DNA from: Ophiura sarsii
Taxonomy: Eukaryota > Echinodermata > Ophiuroidea > Amphilepidida > Ophiuridae
NCBI GenBank assembly: GCA_035610835.1
Contig: CM069447.1
Span: forward strand, 57,171,048-57,235,047
Reading direction: 5' to 3'
Length of the DNA stretch: 64,000 nucleotides
Part shown: piece after piece, positions 9,422 to 19,139 of the stretch
How positions within the stretch are numbered: the first letter of the stretch is position 1
How the letters are laid out: every line of letters starts with the position of its first letter
Program-made: the position numbers and the translations under genes
Notes under the pieces: model-generated
Told to the model about the DNA's origin: nothing
What the model saw: the letters and a program-made list of their open reading frames with translations, nothing else
Databases searched by the model: none

Positions 9422-9664
9422 CCTCGATTGTTACGTAGAATGCTCGAGAATCCATGTTCCCAGATCGGTCTACTGACGTATAGTTCACCATTGTTACACC
9501 AATTTGGAATGATTCCCCAGAGTGATGACTCGACGTCAGAGTTTGATAGCCCGAGTTATCGACAGCTATGGGTTTTATCCATGTCACATTCGCGGTAGGT
9601 GCCCCATTGACGACTTGTAATGTAAGGTTATTAAATGTGCCTTGGATGACTGGATTCTCATGAT
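9422..9664 (-). CDS. HYR (hyalin repeat) exon, most 5' of three
   Basis: The 243-bp exon encodes ENPVIQGTFNNLTLQVVNG, VTWIKPIAVDNSG, LTSSHHSGESFQIG and VNYTSVDRSGNMDSRAFYVTI, an HYR domain. Borders are TATGCAG before the exon and G|GTAATTG after it, phase 1-1. The open frame continues upstream into the intron by chance; the splice acceptor is the better start. It has the same length as the middle exon, suggesting descent by exon duplication. Confidence 0.82.
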
Positions 9665-10315
9665 CTGCATAAGACGTAATATCAAAGTAGGTTAGGCCCC
9701 TATGAATTGTATATTGGGACTTTCGACTGAACCGATCACCCCATAAACTGCGATGATGACCTGTTCTTCGCCAGTGTACCACAACTAAAGAAATCAAGAA
9801 AGCTCATCGAGCATTTGTACCACACATTATTAAAACATGTTAGAACATCCTGGCACATGCTGCAACATTGTTTTATTATGATAGTCGTTTTGCATTTTGA
9901 TATGACTGACTGATATGGCGGTTGCTGTCTCCTGAAGAACGCATTTTGTATTTATATATATATATATATAATAATGATTGTGAGTAAACTGTTTACATTT
10001 TATTCAAGACAAATTTGTTTCGTATGGGCTTTTGAATAATAAATAATGATAAACATGATTACAACCAGTAGAATAGCGCGATGCGCACGCAAGCGGGTGT
10101 TGCGTATACGCTGGATTACGCTGAATACGCACGCGTATGAAGTAAGATGCGTATAATTTTAAAATGCCAAGTACAAAGCCAAATTTATCTGAGGTTGCAT
10201 AGCAGATGCTTTTTCTTATGCCTACAACCGCTACTAGCTCATTCCTGTTGTTAAGGGTGGACATGTGAGGTTCATGTCGAGCACTTTATCGATACTGATT
10301 CAAGTAAAACTCTGG

Positions 10316-10318
<3 letters not shown>

Positions 10319-10351
<33 letters not shown>
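10319..10351. repeat. (TA)n microsatellite
   Basis: Simple AT dinucleotide run. Similar runs occur at 9954-9969 and 10934-10972, close to Penelope-like remains whose copies often end in such tracts. Confidence 0.95.
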
Positions 10352-10359
<8 letters not shown>

Positions 10360-10412
10360 TGTAGATTAATACTGTCCGATATCAAAGTGCTCGATTCATA
10401 TGAAGAGCATAA

Positions 10413-10936
10413 ATATAATTAATGTACAGCAAATTAAAATCCTAACATCGTTGTTGTTACTGGCAGTTTCATGTGACCCTATCGGGGCGTTTGGAACTTA
10501 AAGGATTAAAGGCACACCGTACAACATCAAATGGTCCATCATTCAGAAGGCAGCGCCCTACAACCCAGCCAACAAGCGCTGCAATCTGTGCCTTGCTGAG
10601 AAATATCATATCCTGACTGCACTAAGAGACTCCACCCTCAACAAACGATCTGAACTCATATCAAAATGTAGACACAAGCGCAAATACAAACTCATTGCCT
10701 TTGATGTAACGTAACTTTTTTCTTGTCTGGCCCAAGTTATTATTAACTCCAAATGCTCCCTGATCTGTGCATTAGGGTCAATTTTTAGGTCAAGTGTATA
10801 TATGATACAATGGGATGTCTATAGTACTGTACATACAGCATCAGTTTGCCTGAAGATTGTGCCCCGATAGGGTCACATGAAACTGCCAGTAACAACAACG
10901 ATGTTAGGATTTTAATTTGCTGTACATTAATTATAT
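10413..10936. mobile_element. Penelope-like fragment between perfect 76-bp inverted repeats
   Basis: Positions 10413-10488 and 10861-10936 are exact reverse complements over 76 bp. Between them lies the end of a Penelope-like coding region on the plus strand (10523-10714) and its 3' UTR. (TA)n tracts lie outside both arms. Inverted partial copies are known for Penelope elements; the identity of the arms implies recent formation or gene conversion. The right arm overlaps a second hammerhead-like core (CTGAAGA at 10850, GAAA at 10879) with weak stem I pairing. Confidence 0.8.
10523..10714 (+). pseudogene. Penelope-like C-terminal endonuclease fragment (plus strand)
   Basis: The frame GTPYNIKWSIIQKAAPYN, then KRCNLCLAEKYHIL, STLNKRSELISKCRHKRKY and a TAA at 10712 matches the last ~60 residues of the Penelope GIY-YIG endonuclease, including the Cys pair and CRH motif. 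The upstream part is missing or frameshifted near 10500. It is similar to, but clearly different from, the minus-strand copy at 11249-11694, so two subfamilies are present. Confidence 0.8.
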
Positions 10937-10992
10937 ATATATAGGTATATATATATATATATATATATTATATAAAATCAACTTGATTTAAA

Positions 10993-11063
10993 ATTCCATG
11001 ATTATACTACAGCACTGTTTCATACAGCCAGCATTGGCTGCACTCATCAGGTATAATGAATTC
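10993..11063 (-). ncRNA. Hammerhead ribozyme (type I) of a Penelope-like element
   Basis: On the minus strand the core CTGATGA (11050-11044) is followed by a 9-bp stem II with ATGC loop (11043-11022), GAAA (11021-11018), a short stem III ACAG/CTGT with TG loop (11018-11009) and the cleavage triplet GTA, cutting between 11008 and 11007. Stem I is ATTATAC (11057-11051) paired with GTATAAT (11007-11001), with GAATT/AATTC pairing beyond a bulge. All invariant core bases are present. Hammerheads of this short-stem-III kind are known in the terminal repeats of Penelope-like elements, and a Penelope coding end lies just upstream on the same strand. Confidence 0.85.
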
Positions 11064-11248
11064 ATGTACTAAGAACACTAGCATATAGTCCAACATAGAT
11101 TGACTCAAGTATGGTCACAGACAATAGAAAGTATAGTAAAACGTATGAGGCGTGAAGAGCAATCAATAATCAATAAACTATTCCCTATTAGAACATGTCA
11201 CTGTAGTAAATGGCTGCTAGCCAACAATAATAATAATAAATAACAGAG

Positions 11249-11694
11249 TTAGGTTGAGTTGCACAATAAAAATTTCTTTCTATGCCTGCATGTGGTGATT
11301 AGCTCATTCCTTTTGTTTAATGAGCTCAAGTCCGGTCTGAAGATAATTAAAAATTTCTCATGAAGGCATAGATTACATCGTTTACTGGCATTAGAGTACG
11401 GTTTGCGTTTGGCCAAAATCTTCCAAGCTATAGAGTGTGGTATGTTAGAGTCCTTGAGCTTCCATATGTGTTGACTGAGGGTTGTGCTGTGCTTGTGTTC
11501 TACATTACTGAAGGAACTAGTGTGACCATTATATCTCGATTTGAATGTATTACCTGATAGTCCGACATAGGTTTCTTCAGTTTTGTTGATGTTGTTAGTT
11601 ACTGTTGCTTGGTAGACAATGCCTGCAGTTAAGCATTTACCGGTCAGCGGACAGTCGGTTTTGGATCGGCAGTTGCATTCACGCGTGTTGACCT
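11249..11694 (-). pseudogene. Penelope-like GIY-YIG endonuclease, C-terminal region
   Basis: An open frame on the minus strand, lacking a start, encodes CNCRSKTDCPLTGKC (Cys-rich linker), GIVYQATV and TYVGLSGNTFKSRYNGH (the GIY and YIG-type strands with the catalytic Arg), then WKLKDSNIPHSIAWKIL, KRCNLCLHEKFLI and NKRNELITTCRHRKKF, ending at a TAA at 11251-11249. This is the endonuclease of Penelope-like retroelements, used to nick target DNA. The RT portion upstream (beyond 11694) is absent. The hammerhead ribozyme lies about 190 bp downstream on the same strand, as expected for the terminal repeat. Confidence 0.9.
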
Positions 11695-11703
11695 CAGCTT
11701 TAA

Positions 11704-12145
11704 ACTTTTTGGACTAGCAGACCGTATATCATTTTCGGACTAGCGGACATTATATAATTTTCGGACCAGCGGACCTTATATTATTATTATTATTTATTAT
11801 TATTATTATTATTATTATAAGGATTTATATAGCGCATTTCCAAAAGACCAATGCGCTGTACAATATGTATACATAAGATAAAAATATGTTGATCAAAAAC
11901 CAGCAGTAAAATAAGAATTATACATACATATTACATGATAAAATACACAAAAGCAGCACTGAGAGAATCTAACTTTCAGACTAGCGGACCTTATATAACT
12001 TTTCTACTAGCGGACCTTCTATCACTTTCGGACCAGCGGACCTTATATAATTTTCGGACTAGCGGACCCTCGGACTAGTGATCCTTATTTTATTTTTGGA
12101 CTAGCGGACCGTCAGACTAGCGGTCCGTCGGACTAGCGGATCAGT
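11704..12145. repeat. CGGACTAGCGGACC repeat array, split by a LINE tail
   Basis: Roughly fourteen degenerate units of TTTTCGGACTAGCGGACC with TTATATAA-type spacers occur at 11704-11778 and 11968-12145. The two parts are separated by an inserted LINE 3' tail. Unit spacing is about 26 bp at first and contracts to about 13-15 bp at the right end. The function is unknown; the motif resembles the CTAGTC repeats near 23 kb in containing an ACTAG core. Confidence 0.85.
11779..11965 (-). mobile_element. 5'-truncated CR1/L2-like LINE (or SINE) tail with (ATT)n
   Basis: An (ATT)n run is followed by GGATTTATATAGCGCATTTCC and CCAATGCGCTGTACA. The reverse complement of these words, in the same order, ends the LINE copy at 34488-34940. 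It is therefore a minus-strand 3' tail inserted into the surrounding tandem array. Confidence 0.75.
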
Positions 12146-12292
12146 GGGCCTACTGAATCTTTGATCGTTGTGAGCTTTGGTGTAGTAGACTTAACCACTT
12201 AGACTATGATTGAGATTATTGTTAAATATGGATATTTACAAACACCAAACTATAACAAACTCAGTATTATACCTCATTTAGCAGGGACTTAC

Positions 12293-12565
12293 CGCATAAA
12301 ATATCCCTGTCGAGTAATTCATCAAGTTTGTCTTTATTCCAGTTCAATCTGTTTGATAGGTAATCCGAATAGTCGGTAAACCATATATCCTGCGGAGCTT
12401 CTTCAATTTCTGGAATACAGCTTGTTGGACCTTTGCCATTCTTAATAGTAACTACAATCTGACAGTAACAACGTTCCTTAGACGGTAGTGACCATCGTAC
12501 CCGTTCGGTTGTAGTATCGAGTCTCTCCTTAAGTATACACACATGGCCGAGCACGGAGCAATACT
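12293..12565 (-). CDS. Unrecognised Cys-containing exon, phase 1-1
   Basis: The 273-bp exon has a good acceptor (pyrimidine-rich tract then TTAATAG) and a strong donor (GCG|GTAAGTCC). It encodes about 91 residues with six cysteines (YCS, HVC, RCYCQ, TSC, DILC), plus the hydrophilic stretch EIEEAPQDIWFTDYSDYLSN. I do not recognise the domain. The 1-1 phase and minus orientation match the three HYR exons 2.6 kb and more downstream, so it is probably another extracellular module of the same gene. Codon use and open frame look real rather than chance. Confidence 0.55.
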
Positions 12566-12639
12566 CTATTAAGATTAAAGGAATAAGTGTAGGTGAACAG
12601 TGTTGTTTTACTATTTTATTTTGTTATTCAATTGATTTT

Positions 12640-12790
12640 TGAAAAGCAAAAAAACACCCAACAAAAACCAAAACCAAAGCAACACCAACAAACAATCAAA
12701 CAAACAAACAAATGACTAAATAAATCACCAAGCAACAAACTAACAAGCACCCCACACACAACAAACAAACAACAAACAACAAAAACATCA
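12640..12790 (+). repeat. Low-complexity AAC/AAAC-rich tract
   Basis: A degenerate run of CAAACAAACAAAC, AACACC and related words. No coding sense was found on either strand. Confidence 0.85.
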
Positions 12791-13890
12791 CTAAGATAGA
12801 ACCCATATTACTTTCGTAGACAACACCCATGTTATATTGATATCTTCAGCAGATAGTACCCATATATTAAATTTGTTCCGTGATTACAGGCTCATCGCAG
12901 TTAAGTCGCGGGCGTTGATTGCGTTAAATGTTTCGCGTAATGCAATGCTCTTATTTTACAGTGCTTCTGGTCAGCACTGGCATCTTAATCCACTGATGAA
13001 GACACGTCATGTGGAATGGGGATGATTACTGCAACAGTATAAGTTTACGCAAAACTTTTTAATTTTCTTTTTTTAAGTCCGGGTGCCCGTCTGAAAAAAA
13101 CACGACCAATTTAAAAAAAAGTTGGTTTTATTAACATGGTTAAGAGAGTACGACAATTTTAAGTTTTAAAAAAAATAGACATTTTGAAATAATACTTTTT
13201 TTCTTCGTACGGGTGTTCTGTCTGTGAGTGCTGTAATACATCAACTTGCACAAAAACCGTGTGGAATTCTTGTTCAATTCAAGTTCTTATTCCATTCAAC
13301 CCCCCTCCTTATCATTAAGCTTTCATTCATTGCCTCTGAGTCCCGTCTGTCTGCTCCTGCCCCATCACATTTACATTATTTCATATCAGAAGAACACATG
13401 CATCCTTATTGTCCAACTGTCTCCGTGGTTCCATTCATCGCGTGGAATCCAGTCCGTCTGCAGACCCCCCTGCACACAACCTGAACGCCCCCACATACCC
13501 CACCCCAACATACCAGCATACAAACAAACAAACACCCAACGGACAAAAACCAAACACACAAACCATTTTTATTGCATCTACACAAAATCGTTGGGATTTG
13601 TTCAACTTCTAATGAATATCTCGACATAAATATCTTATCTTCAGTGTAGAATTAGGCAACAGGTATAGTAAAAGCCAAGTAGTTTACGCCGAGTGGTTTT
13701 AGACTACGAAGATGGTGTGGGATTGTGGTTATTTATATATCAGTTGAGGTTCAATCAAAAATTACAGTAAATCTATAGGCCTACTCGGTATATAACAAGA
13801 CCAGGGTGAGTACATAAATGCAATTGTGAAAATTAACCATATTTATTTTCAAGGCCATTGTACGTCGTAAGTGAATTTTATTTTATTTTA
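12791..13890. other. Intron or intergenic sequence, no gene seen
   Basis: Short open frames here (for example 12837-13025 and 13246-13629) have no recognisable domains and no convincing splice signals. A pyrimidine-rich and C-rich segment lies at 13300-13520. Confidence 0.6.
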
Positions 13891-13894
13891 TATT

Positions 13895-14065
13895 ATTCTG
13901 AGTGCAATAACAACGTATCTGCCGCGCCACATACGTTAGAATTACACTCTTCTTTCATAGTATGCTGAGTGCAATATCATCGCACCACTTACGATGTTCT
14001 TGCACTCTTTCTCAAGTTTTCTCAGTGCAATAATAACGTATCTGCCACATACGTTGTTGTTGACC
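13895..14065. repeat. Three diverged hairpin repeats, GAGTGCAATAACAACGTA type
   Basis: The motif TGAGTGCAATAACAACGTATCTGCC is followed by an inverted form (CACATACGTTAGAATTACACTC). Further inverted or direct copies follow at 13965-14010 and 14023-14060. Each pair could fold into a stem of about 15-18 bp. This is another short palindromic family, apparently unrelated to the others. Confidence 0.65.
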
Positions 14066-14205
14066 TATTGAATTAAGTAGGGTATAATTTTGTTGCTAAT
14101 TATGTCCTCTTTTAAAAAGAAAACCCCCAGATCATTACGATAAATAATAAAGGAGTTGGACCGCTAAATGCGCAGGTAGTCAGGGTAGACTATGTGTGTG
14201 TGTGG

Positions 14206-14206
14206 T

Positions 14207-14245
<39 letters not shown>
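14206..14245 (+). repeat. Poly-G tract of about 40 bases
   Basis: An almost pure G run following TGTGTGTGTGGT, the longest of about ten such runs in the window. It could form G-quadruplexes, and its length in the assembly may be unreliable. Confidence 0.95.
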
Positions 14246-14279
14246 CGCTGGTATAGAATTTACACACAAAACGATTAAA

Positions 14280-15230
14280 AAAGTGTCTTCTTTAAAGTCC
14301 TATATATTGAAAACTATAACTCATAGGCATCTCAAACTGAACAGGTATTACAATCAATAACACACATATCTGATAATATAGTATTTGTCCCCCAAAATCT
14401 AATTAATTAAATTATTAATTAAATGCTAATTAGTTCAGTTTTGAAGGTGCATTTAACAGGTTTCTGTGTGTTAAAACGTATTTAAGTAATATTATTCCAC
14501 ATCGGTGATCAGATAAGATGTTGTTTCTGAACTAACTATAATTGAATGCAACAATTATATTGTATTCTTATTAATTATCACTATTGATTAATTAATTAAT
14601 TAATTAAATCAAGATTAAACAATTTGATATATTGCAAAAGTTGATGCGAGGTGCAGTTATAATTCCTGATAGTGTGCCTTTGGACTTTTAAATTGCGGAA
14701 ATTACGACTCTCATTGTATTGATATCCACAGAATTTTGTTTTTTCATAATGTGTGCATACAGGGTGTATCAAAAAAATTAGGACTCTGTTTCATGACGGT
14801 GTAATTCTTGTTATAATCATTGGACCATGACCAATTTAGTCTCGATGTAAAGCCCAATTAATTATTATGATATCCTGAAAATATGAGATCAATCCGATAA
14901 AAAATAAGAAAACTAGCGTGCTTTGTGTAAACCATGTCATTTACTGGTTTGTACAATGGGAATGCACACAGTAACAGTCGAGTAACATGAAAGTGCTCGA
15001 TTTGTAACTCAATGAACCATCCACAGTGGGTTCGAGAACTGTTTAACAACACTTTTTTTTAAATGTGCACAGAATATGCATGCATCTGTTTTGCGGATTT
15101 CTTAGCCAGTATTGATTTGTGCCAGAATTAAATGGATTACCAAACTAAACTTTGCTATTGACTGAGAAGATGATTTAATATGTTGACAATTATTATAACG
15201 TATTGAACGTAAACCATGTTATTTACGGGT
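14280..15230. other. AT-rich noncoding stretch, no gene seen
   Basis: It contains (TTAA)n-rich segments near 14400-14600. A lone terminal-like word ACAGGGTGTATCAAAAAAATTAG at 14759 resembles one end of a mariner-like element, but no partner was found. No coding features are recognised. Confidence 0.6.
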
Positions 15231-15233
15231 CTG

Positions 15234-15822
15234 TAGGGGAGAGTGGGGTATGATGGAACGCGAGGTTAGTTGAAACATTGAGATTTTCCTAAAAACCAAC
15301 AATTAATTTCTAGAAACACTGCCATCAGGTGGTGTGCAAAAGCAACCCCCACATACCACATTGCCTACAGCACATGGGTGTCAGTATTCTTGGAGTTAGA
15401 AAAGAAAATTCAATTTTTCAACTTTTTTTAAATTTTTTGACGTTAAGAAATTTTGTATTGTATTATCTCTATGATGTTTGTAGATTCATGTGGCTATATT
15501 TTTAGTATGTTAGGCTCTTATACTAAGCTACAAAATAAGGCTAAATAGGTGTGCAGTTGTATGCCATGTTTTGCACAATAAGCTTAAACATCTGCCATGT
15601 TCCAACCAACCCCATGCATGGGGTTAGTTGAAACAGCTGAAATAATTTTTTCAAAGTGGATTATTTTAATAAACATAAACAAGTCTTAGAATGTTATATG
15701 CTGTATTTGTAACACACATATGTATGCTTGAACTGATATAGTTATTGAATCCTGAATCAATTTTAATTGCGTTATAGAGTCATTTTTCTGAAAAATGTTC
15801 CAACCAACCCCACTCTCCCCTA
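15234..15822. mobile_element. TA-flanked MITE with GGGGAGAGTGGGG ends
   Basis: The left end TAGGGGAGAGTGGGGT and the right end, its complement CCCCACTCTCCCCTA, define a 589-bp element counting TA at each end. Pairing continues imperfectly for another ten bases (GATGGAAC and GTTCCAACC). TA at both borders suits a Tc1/mariner-type target site. MITEs with very similar ends are common in animals. A second internal copy of GGGGTTAGTTGAAACA lies at 15619. No transposase is encoded. Confidence 0.85.
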
Positions 15823-16023
15823 CATGTAGATCACACTTTTCACTTTTGTGCATCTGCTTATATTAATGAATCTACTATAATAGTGTGCCTTCAAATCCAT
15901 TAGGCGTACGACAAATGTCCATGAAGGTATTCCGTAACTTTTGAGTTGGAAAGGTGTCCATTGATGACTTCATTGCTCTTGAGACTGCCCAACTATCAGA
16001 CGAGATAACATCGTATTCGGATA

Positions 16024-16262
16024 CAGACGATGGCGGACACGAACGGCTATACATTTTGAATTTCTGTTAGTTTCAATGTAACTATGGATTTTGATTATAT
16101 GACCCCATAAAATTCATTACACGTTGGAACTAAATTATTTCATCCTAAAACCGCTGGAGTTGGATAACCAACTCAAATCCAGTGTCAGTATCTTTTTTGA
16201 ATTTAATCCGTTGTTAAGCGTTCATCCCATTCACTTTATCACGTAACCTCGTACGCATAATA
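16024..16262 (+). mobile_element. Truncated copy of the CAGACGATG MITE
   Basis: The copy starts CAGACGATGGCGGACACGAA and matches, in inverted orientation, the complete element at 63295-63563, through ACCGCTGGAGTTGGATAACC to ACGTAACCTCGTACGCATAA. The other terminus is missing. Confidence 0.8.
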
Positions 16263-16264
16263 CC

Positions 16265-18390
16265 AATTAGTTGAGGTGAAATCAAAACTAATTGCATTTG
16301 CCAACGGCACTAAGTTGCCAGTTGTTAATTCCTGGTTCGCGCGGATTCTCCACTTGGCTAGCTCGCGACAATAGGCCGGCTGTTACATTCATCGGAAGCC
16401 TCCCCGCGTGTCTGGGATCGGTCACGTTCGCCTTTCGTGTGTCACAATCCTCCGAGATTTCCTACGATGAGGTAGATTGTCTATTCTGTTCCTGATCCAA
16501 ATTTTCCCCACCCACCACGCCCATTTGGTGGCATTCTCGTTGCATGTTTTCAGGTTTGGATTTCTTTTTTTGGCATTGTTCTTTTCGTTTCTAAACATTT
16601 AGACCAAATTATTAGTCAGTACAAGTGATACTGAATTGCGTCATGCGTTTTTTGGATTAAAAATGCTAGTTTATTTATAAATACAAACATATGTACATGT
16701 ACGGTTCACAGATTACAGGTTTATGTGTCTTGTAATTATATAAATCACGTCATATTATTTCATGTACAGCAATTGCAATATTAAATTGATCAGCTTAAAT
16801 CAATACATTTTTAGTGATTCCCTCTTTTCGGGCTGGCAGCCTTAGGAGCAGGGGCCAGCACTACTCAGCGGAGTCAGCGGTCCCCATGTAAGGTCACTCG
16901 ATTGTTCATGATTCAGCGGAGTCGTGACAATCTTATATGCTATATTATTTGAAGGTGATTGCCTCTGTGGTCGGCTCGCAGCGCCGGAGTAGGGGATTAG
17001 CTCTCTGCGATCCCCAGTCGAATCACTTTTTTTGAGTTCAAATAAATTATACCTTGACAAATGATGACAAATTGAGTTATGTTGTAATCAGATTGATTAC
17101 TGTTTTACACAAAATTATGTTAAATTAGTTGCGATTTTTGGTTTCACTTTTGATGAATAAATCTATGATTTACCTCTCGTATGCTCAGAGGCATTAGCAC
17201 ACACGTCTTCTCCTTGCGTTTCTCTTAACTTAAGTGTCCAACGGCAATTTAACTTTTTTTTTTAACTATTGATTTTGCGTGGCCACCACCGTCTGAGATT
17301 ATTAACATTTTTTCAACCAACTTCCGCATTTCTTAAATTAAGTAATACACCAAGTTCGTCCCATTAATATAATGATGTAAAGTGCAATAAAAATAATTCA
17401 CAAATACATAGATATCACAAAATATAACAGCCTTGTTATAACCATTTAATATAACTTTTCCAGAACTTGAAAGTGTTGACAAATCATTGCATCTACTTCT
17501 AATCTCTTTATATACAGACTATTCACTAGGGGGCTATTCCTTTTGAAATCTATAGACCTCTATCGAAGATATTGCCCTACTCTTCACAAGGGGAGTGTGA
17601 ATTTAAACTGGGGTTACTTGCATGGGTGTCTCCAAAATCTGCACACCCTGTGTTGAAGACTTAAATGTAGGTCATGTTTTCCATAAAGGGTTAAGCCTTC
17701 AAATAGAATAGCATAATGTATAACATTATAACATCTTATGTCATGTCATATTTAGGTTAACATATATACAAAGTAATCATATGTTCAAACTGTTTGTTTA
17801 AATGTATATCCATTGTGAAATATACATACTCAACGAAAACAGTTGTAGATGGGTTTCTTTTTTGGCTTGTTAAAAAATATGCCGCCGTAATTGTTAGCTT
17901 TATAATGTGAGTAAGAAATACAAATATTTAAACGTTGTAAAGAGTCATCCCAACAATCAAAATAAACAGTTCCGCTGTCCACACTGCAAAACACAAGCAA
18001 GCGAGTTTATCCAAGTTCTATTGCCACGTTTAATGTCAGATTGAATATGTATATTATGATCCAATGATATTTAAATTAAATATTTATACAAATCGTCGAA
18101 AAGATTTCAGAAAGTCAGAAAGTAGCAAATGAAGTTTATTGAAAGTCATTTTAAAGGTGAAAAGCCTAAATAAAAATAAAATAATAACATATTTTGTAAC
18201 TCTCAATTTCGGACGCGGGCGGCAACAGGAAACTAAAAATCAATTGTGAAGGGCCTTATGAGTTTCCAGCCTCATATAGCTAGCGCATGTTAAACGCACC
18301 AGGTGTATTATAGGTATGCACCGTCTAGGTATTATACACGCATTTGTGTACCATGTAAGCTTTGGATGTCGCATAACCATAACTTTACTT
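16265..18390. other. Noncoding stretch, no gene seen
   Basis: Short frames at 16292-16495 and 16842-17060 show no recognisable domain. A diverged direct repeat of CAGCGGAGTC lies at 16870-16925. The rest is AT-rich with no tandem structure that I can support. Confidence 0.6.
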
Positions 18391-18398
18391 AATTCAAC

Positions 18399-18885
18399 AG
18401 AATCCAACATAAGCACCGCGACGGTGGACCCCTATTCCTCATTGCACAATCATGGTAAGATTATGCTCCGAACATATATTTTTGGACGACGGCCTGGATT
18501 CAATTCCCGGGGGAGGCACACACCATTGTTTCTGTCATTATTTGTCCCGTGCCTCCCCCTCCCCCACCACCACGACATGTTAGCTTTATTGCTACACACA
18601 CCAAGGAGGGGCAGGTTTCATTTTTGTGAGCCAATTTTTTTCTTTATGTTTTTATAACCCTAACCCTGCTAAACGTAACATAATCGAACAGAAGCACCGC
18701 GCCGCTTGACCTTCTCATTGCACAATCACGCAAAGGTACATACAGCCGACCCCGTAGCGTATGCTCGATCACCTGAACTCCGACCGCGGTTGCCCGCGAT
18801 CAATTCCCGGGGCCGACACACACCATCGGTCCTAATTTGTCCCATGTTTCCTCCTGTTAGCTTTATTATTATTACACCACCCAAT
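18399..18885 (+). repeat. Two direct copies of a ~200-bp repeat, possibly a tRNA-derived SINE
   Basis: Copies at about 18399-18605 and 18679-18880 share AAGCACCGCG, CTCATTGCACAATCA, a B-box-like GATTCAATTCCCGGG (or GATCAATTCCCGGG), GGCACACACCAT and TGTTAGCTTTATT. The first copy is followed by AACCCTAACCCT, a telomere-like word. The B box and spacing suggest RNA polymerase III ancestry, but the A box is weak. Confidence 0.6.
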
Positions 18886-19000
18886 GATATGTTAGGGTTA
18901 CACTCGTGTAGGTTAACTATTTTTACTGGTCGTTATTTCTCAACATATTGATTACTGGCTTTGAATAATCACTTTTTATTCTGCATATTAAAACAGTTAC

Positions 19001-19138
19001 CTGCGGATTAGGCCACCCAGTAGGTGCGGTTATGTACCACCAAGTGACCATGTCTGTCTTCAAGTATTTGCTGTACTGTACGTTGAATGTTGTAGTCCAA
19101 GCATTGATATACCCTTGGCTTACGATGTCCACCACTAG
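19001..19138 (-). CDS. Discoidin (F5/8 type C)-like exon
   Basis: The 138-bp phase 0-0 exon runs from an acceptor at CTGTTGAG to a donor CCGCAG|GTAACTG. It encodes LVVDIVSQGYINAWTTTFNV, QYSKYLKTDMVTWWYI and TGWPNPQ. This resembles the mid-part of discoidin domains, in which VATQGR..WVTSFKVSYS is followed by WxxY. Such domains bind lipids or carbohydrates on extracellular proteins. Only part of a domain is seen; flanking exons were not found. It shares the minus strand with the Cys-rich and HYR exons, but its phase differs, so membership of the same gene is uncertain. Confidence 0.5.
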
Positions 19139-19139
19139 C

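Noticed and set aside
14759..14790. Complete mariner-like element starting ACAGGGTGTATC
   Set aside because: No matching inverted end was found within several kilobases.
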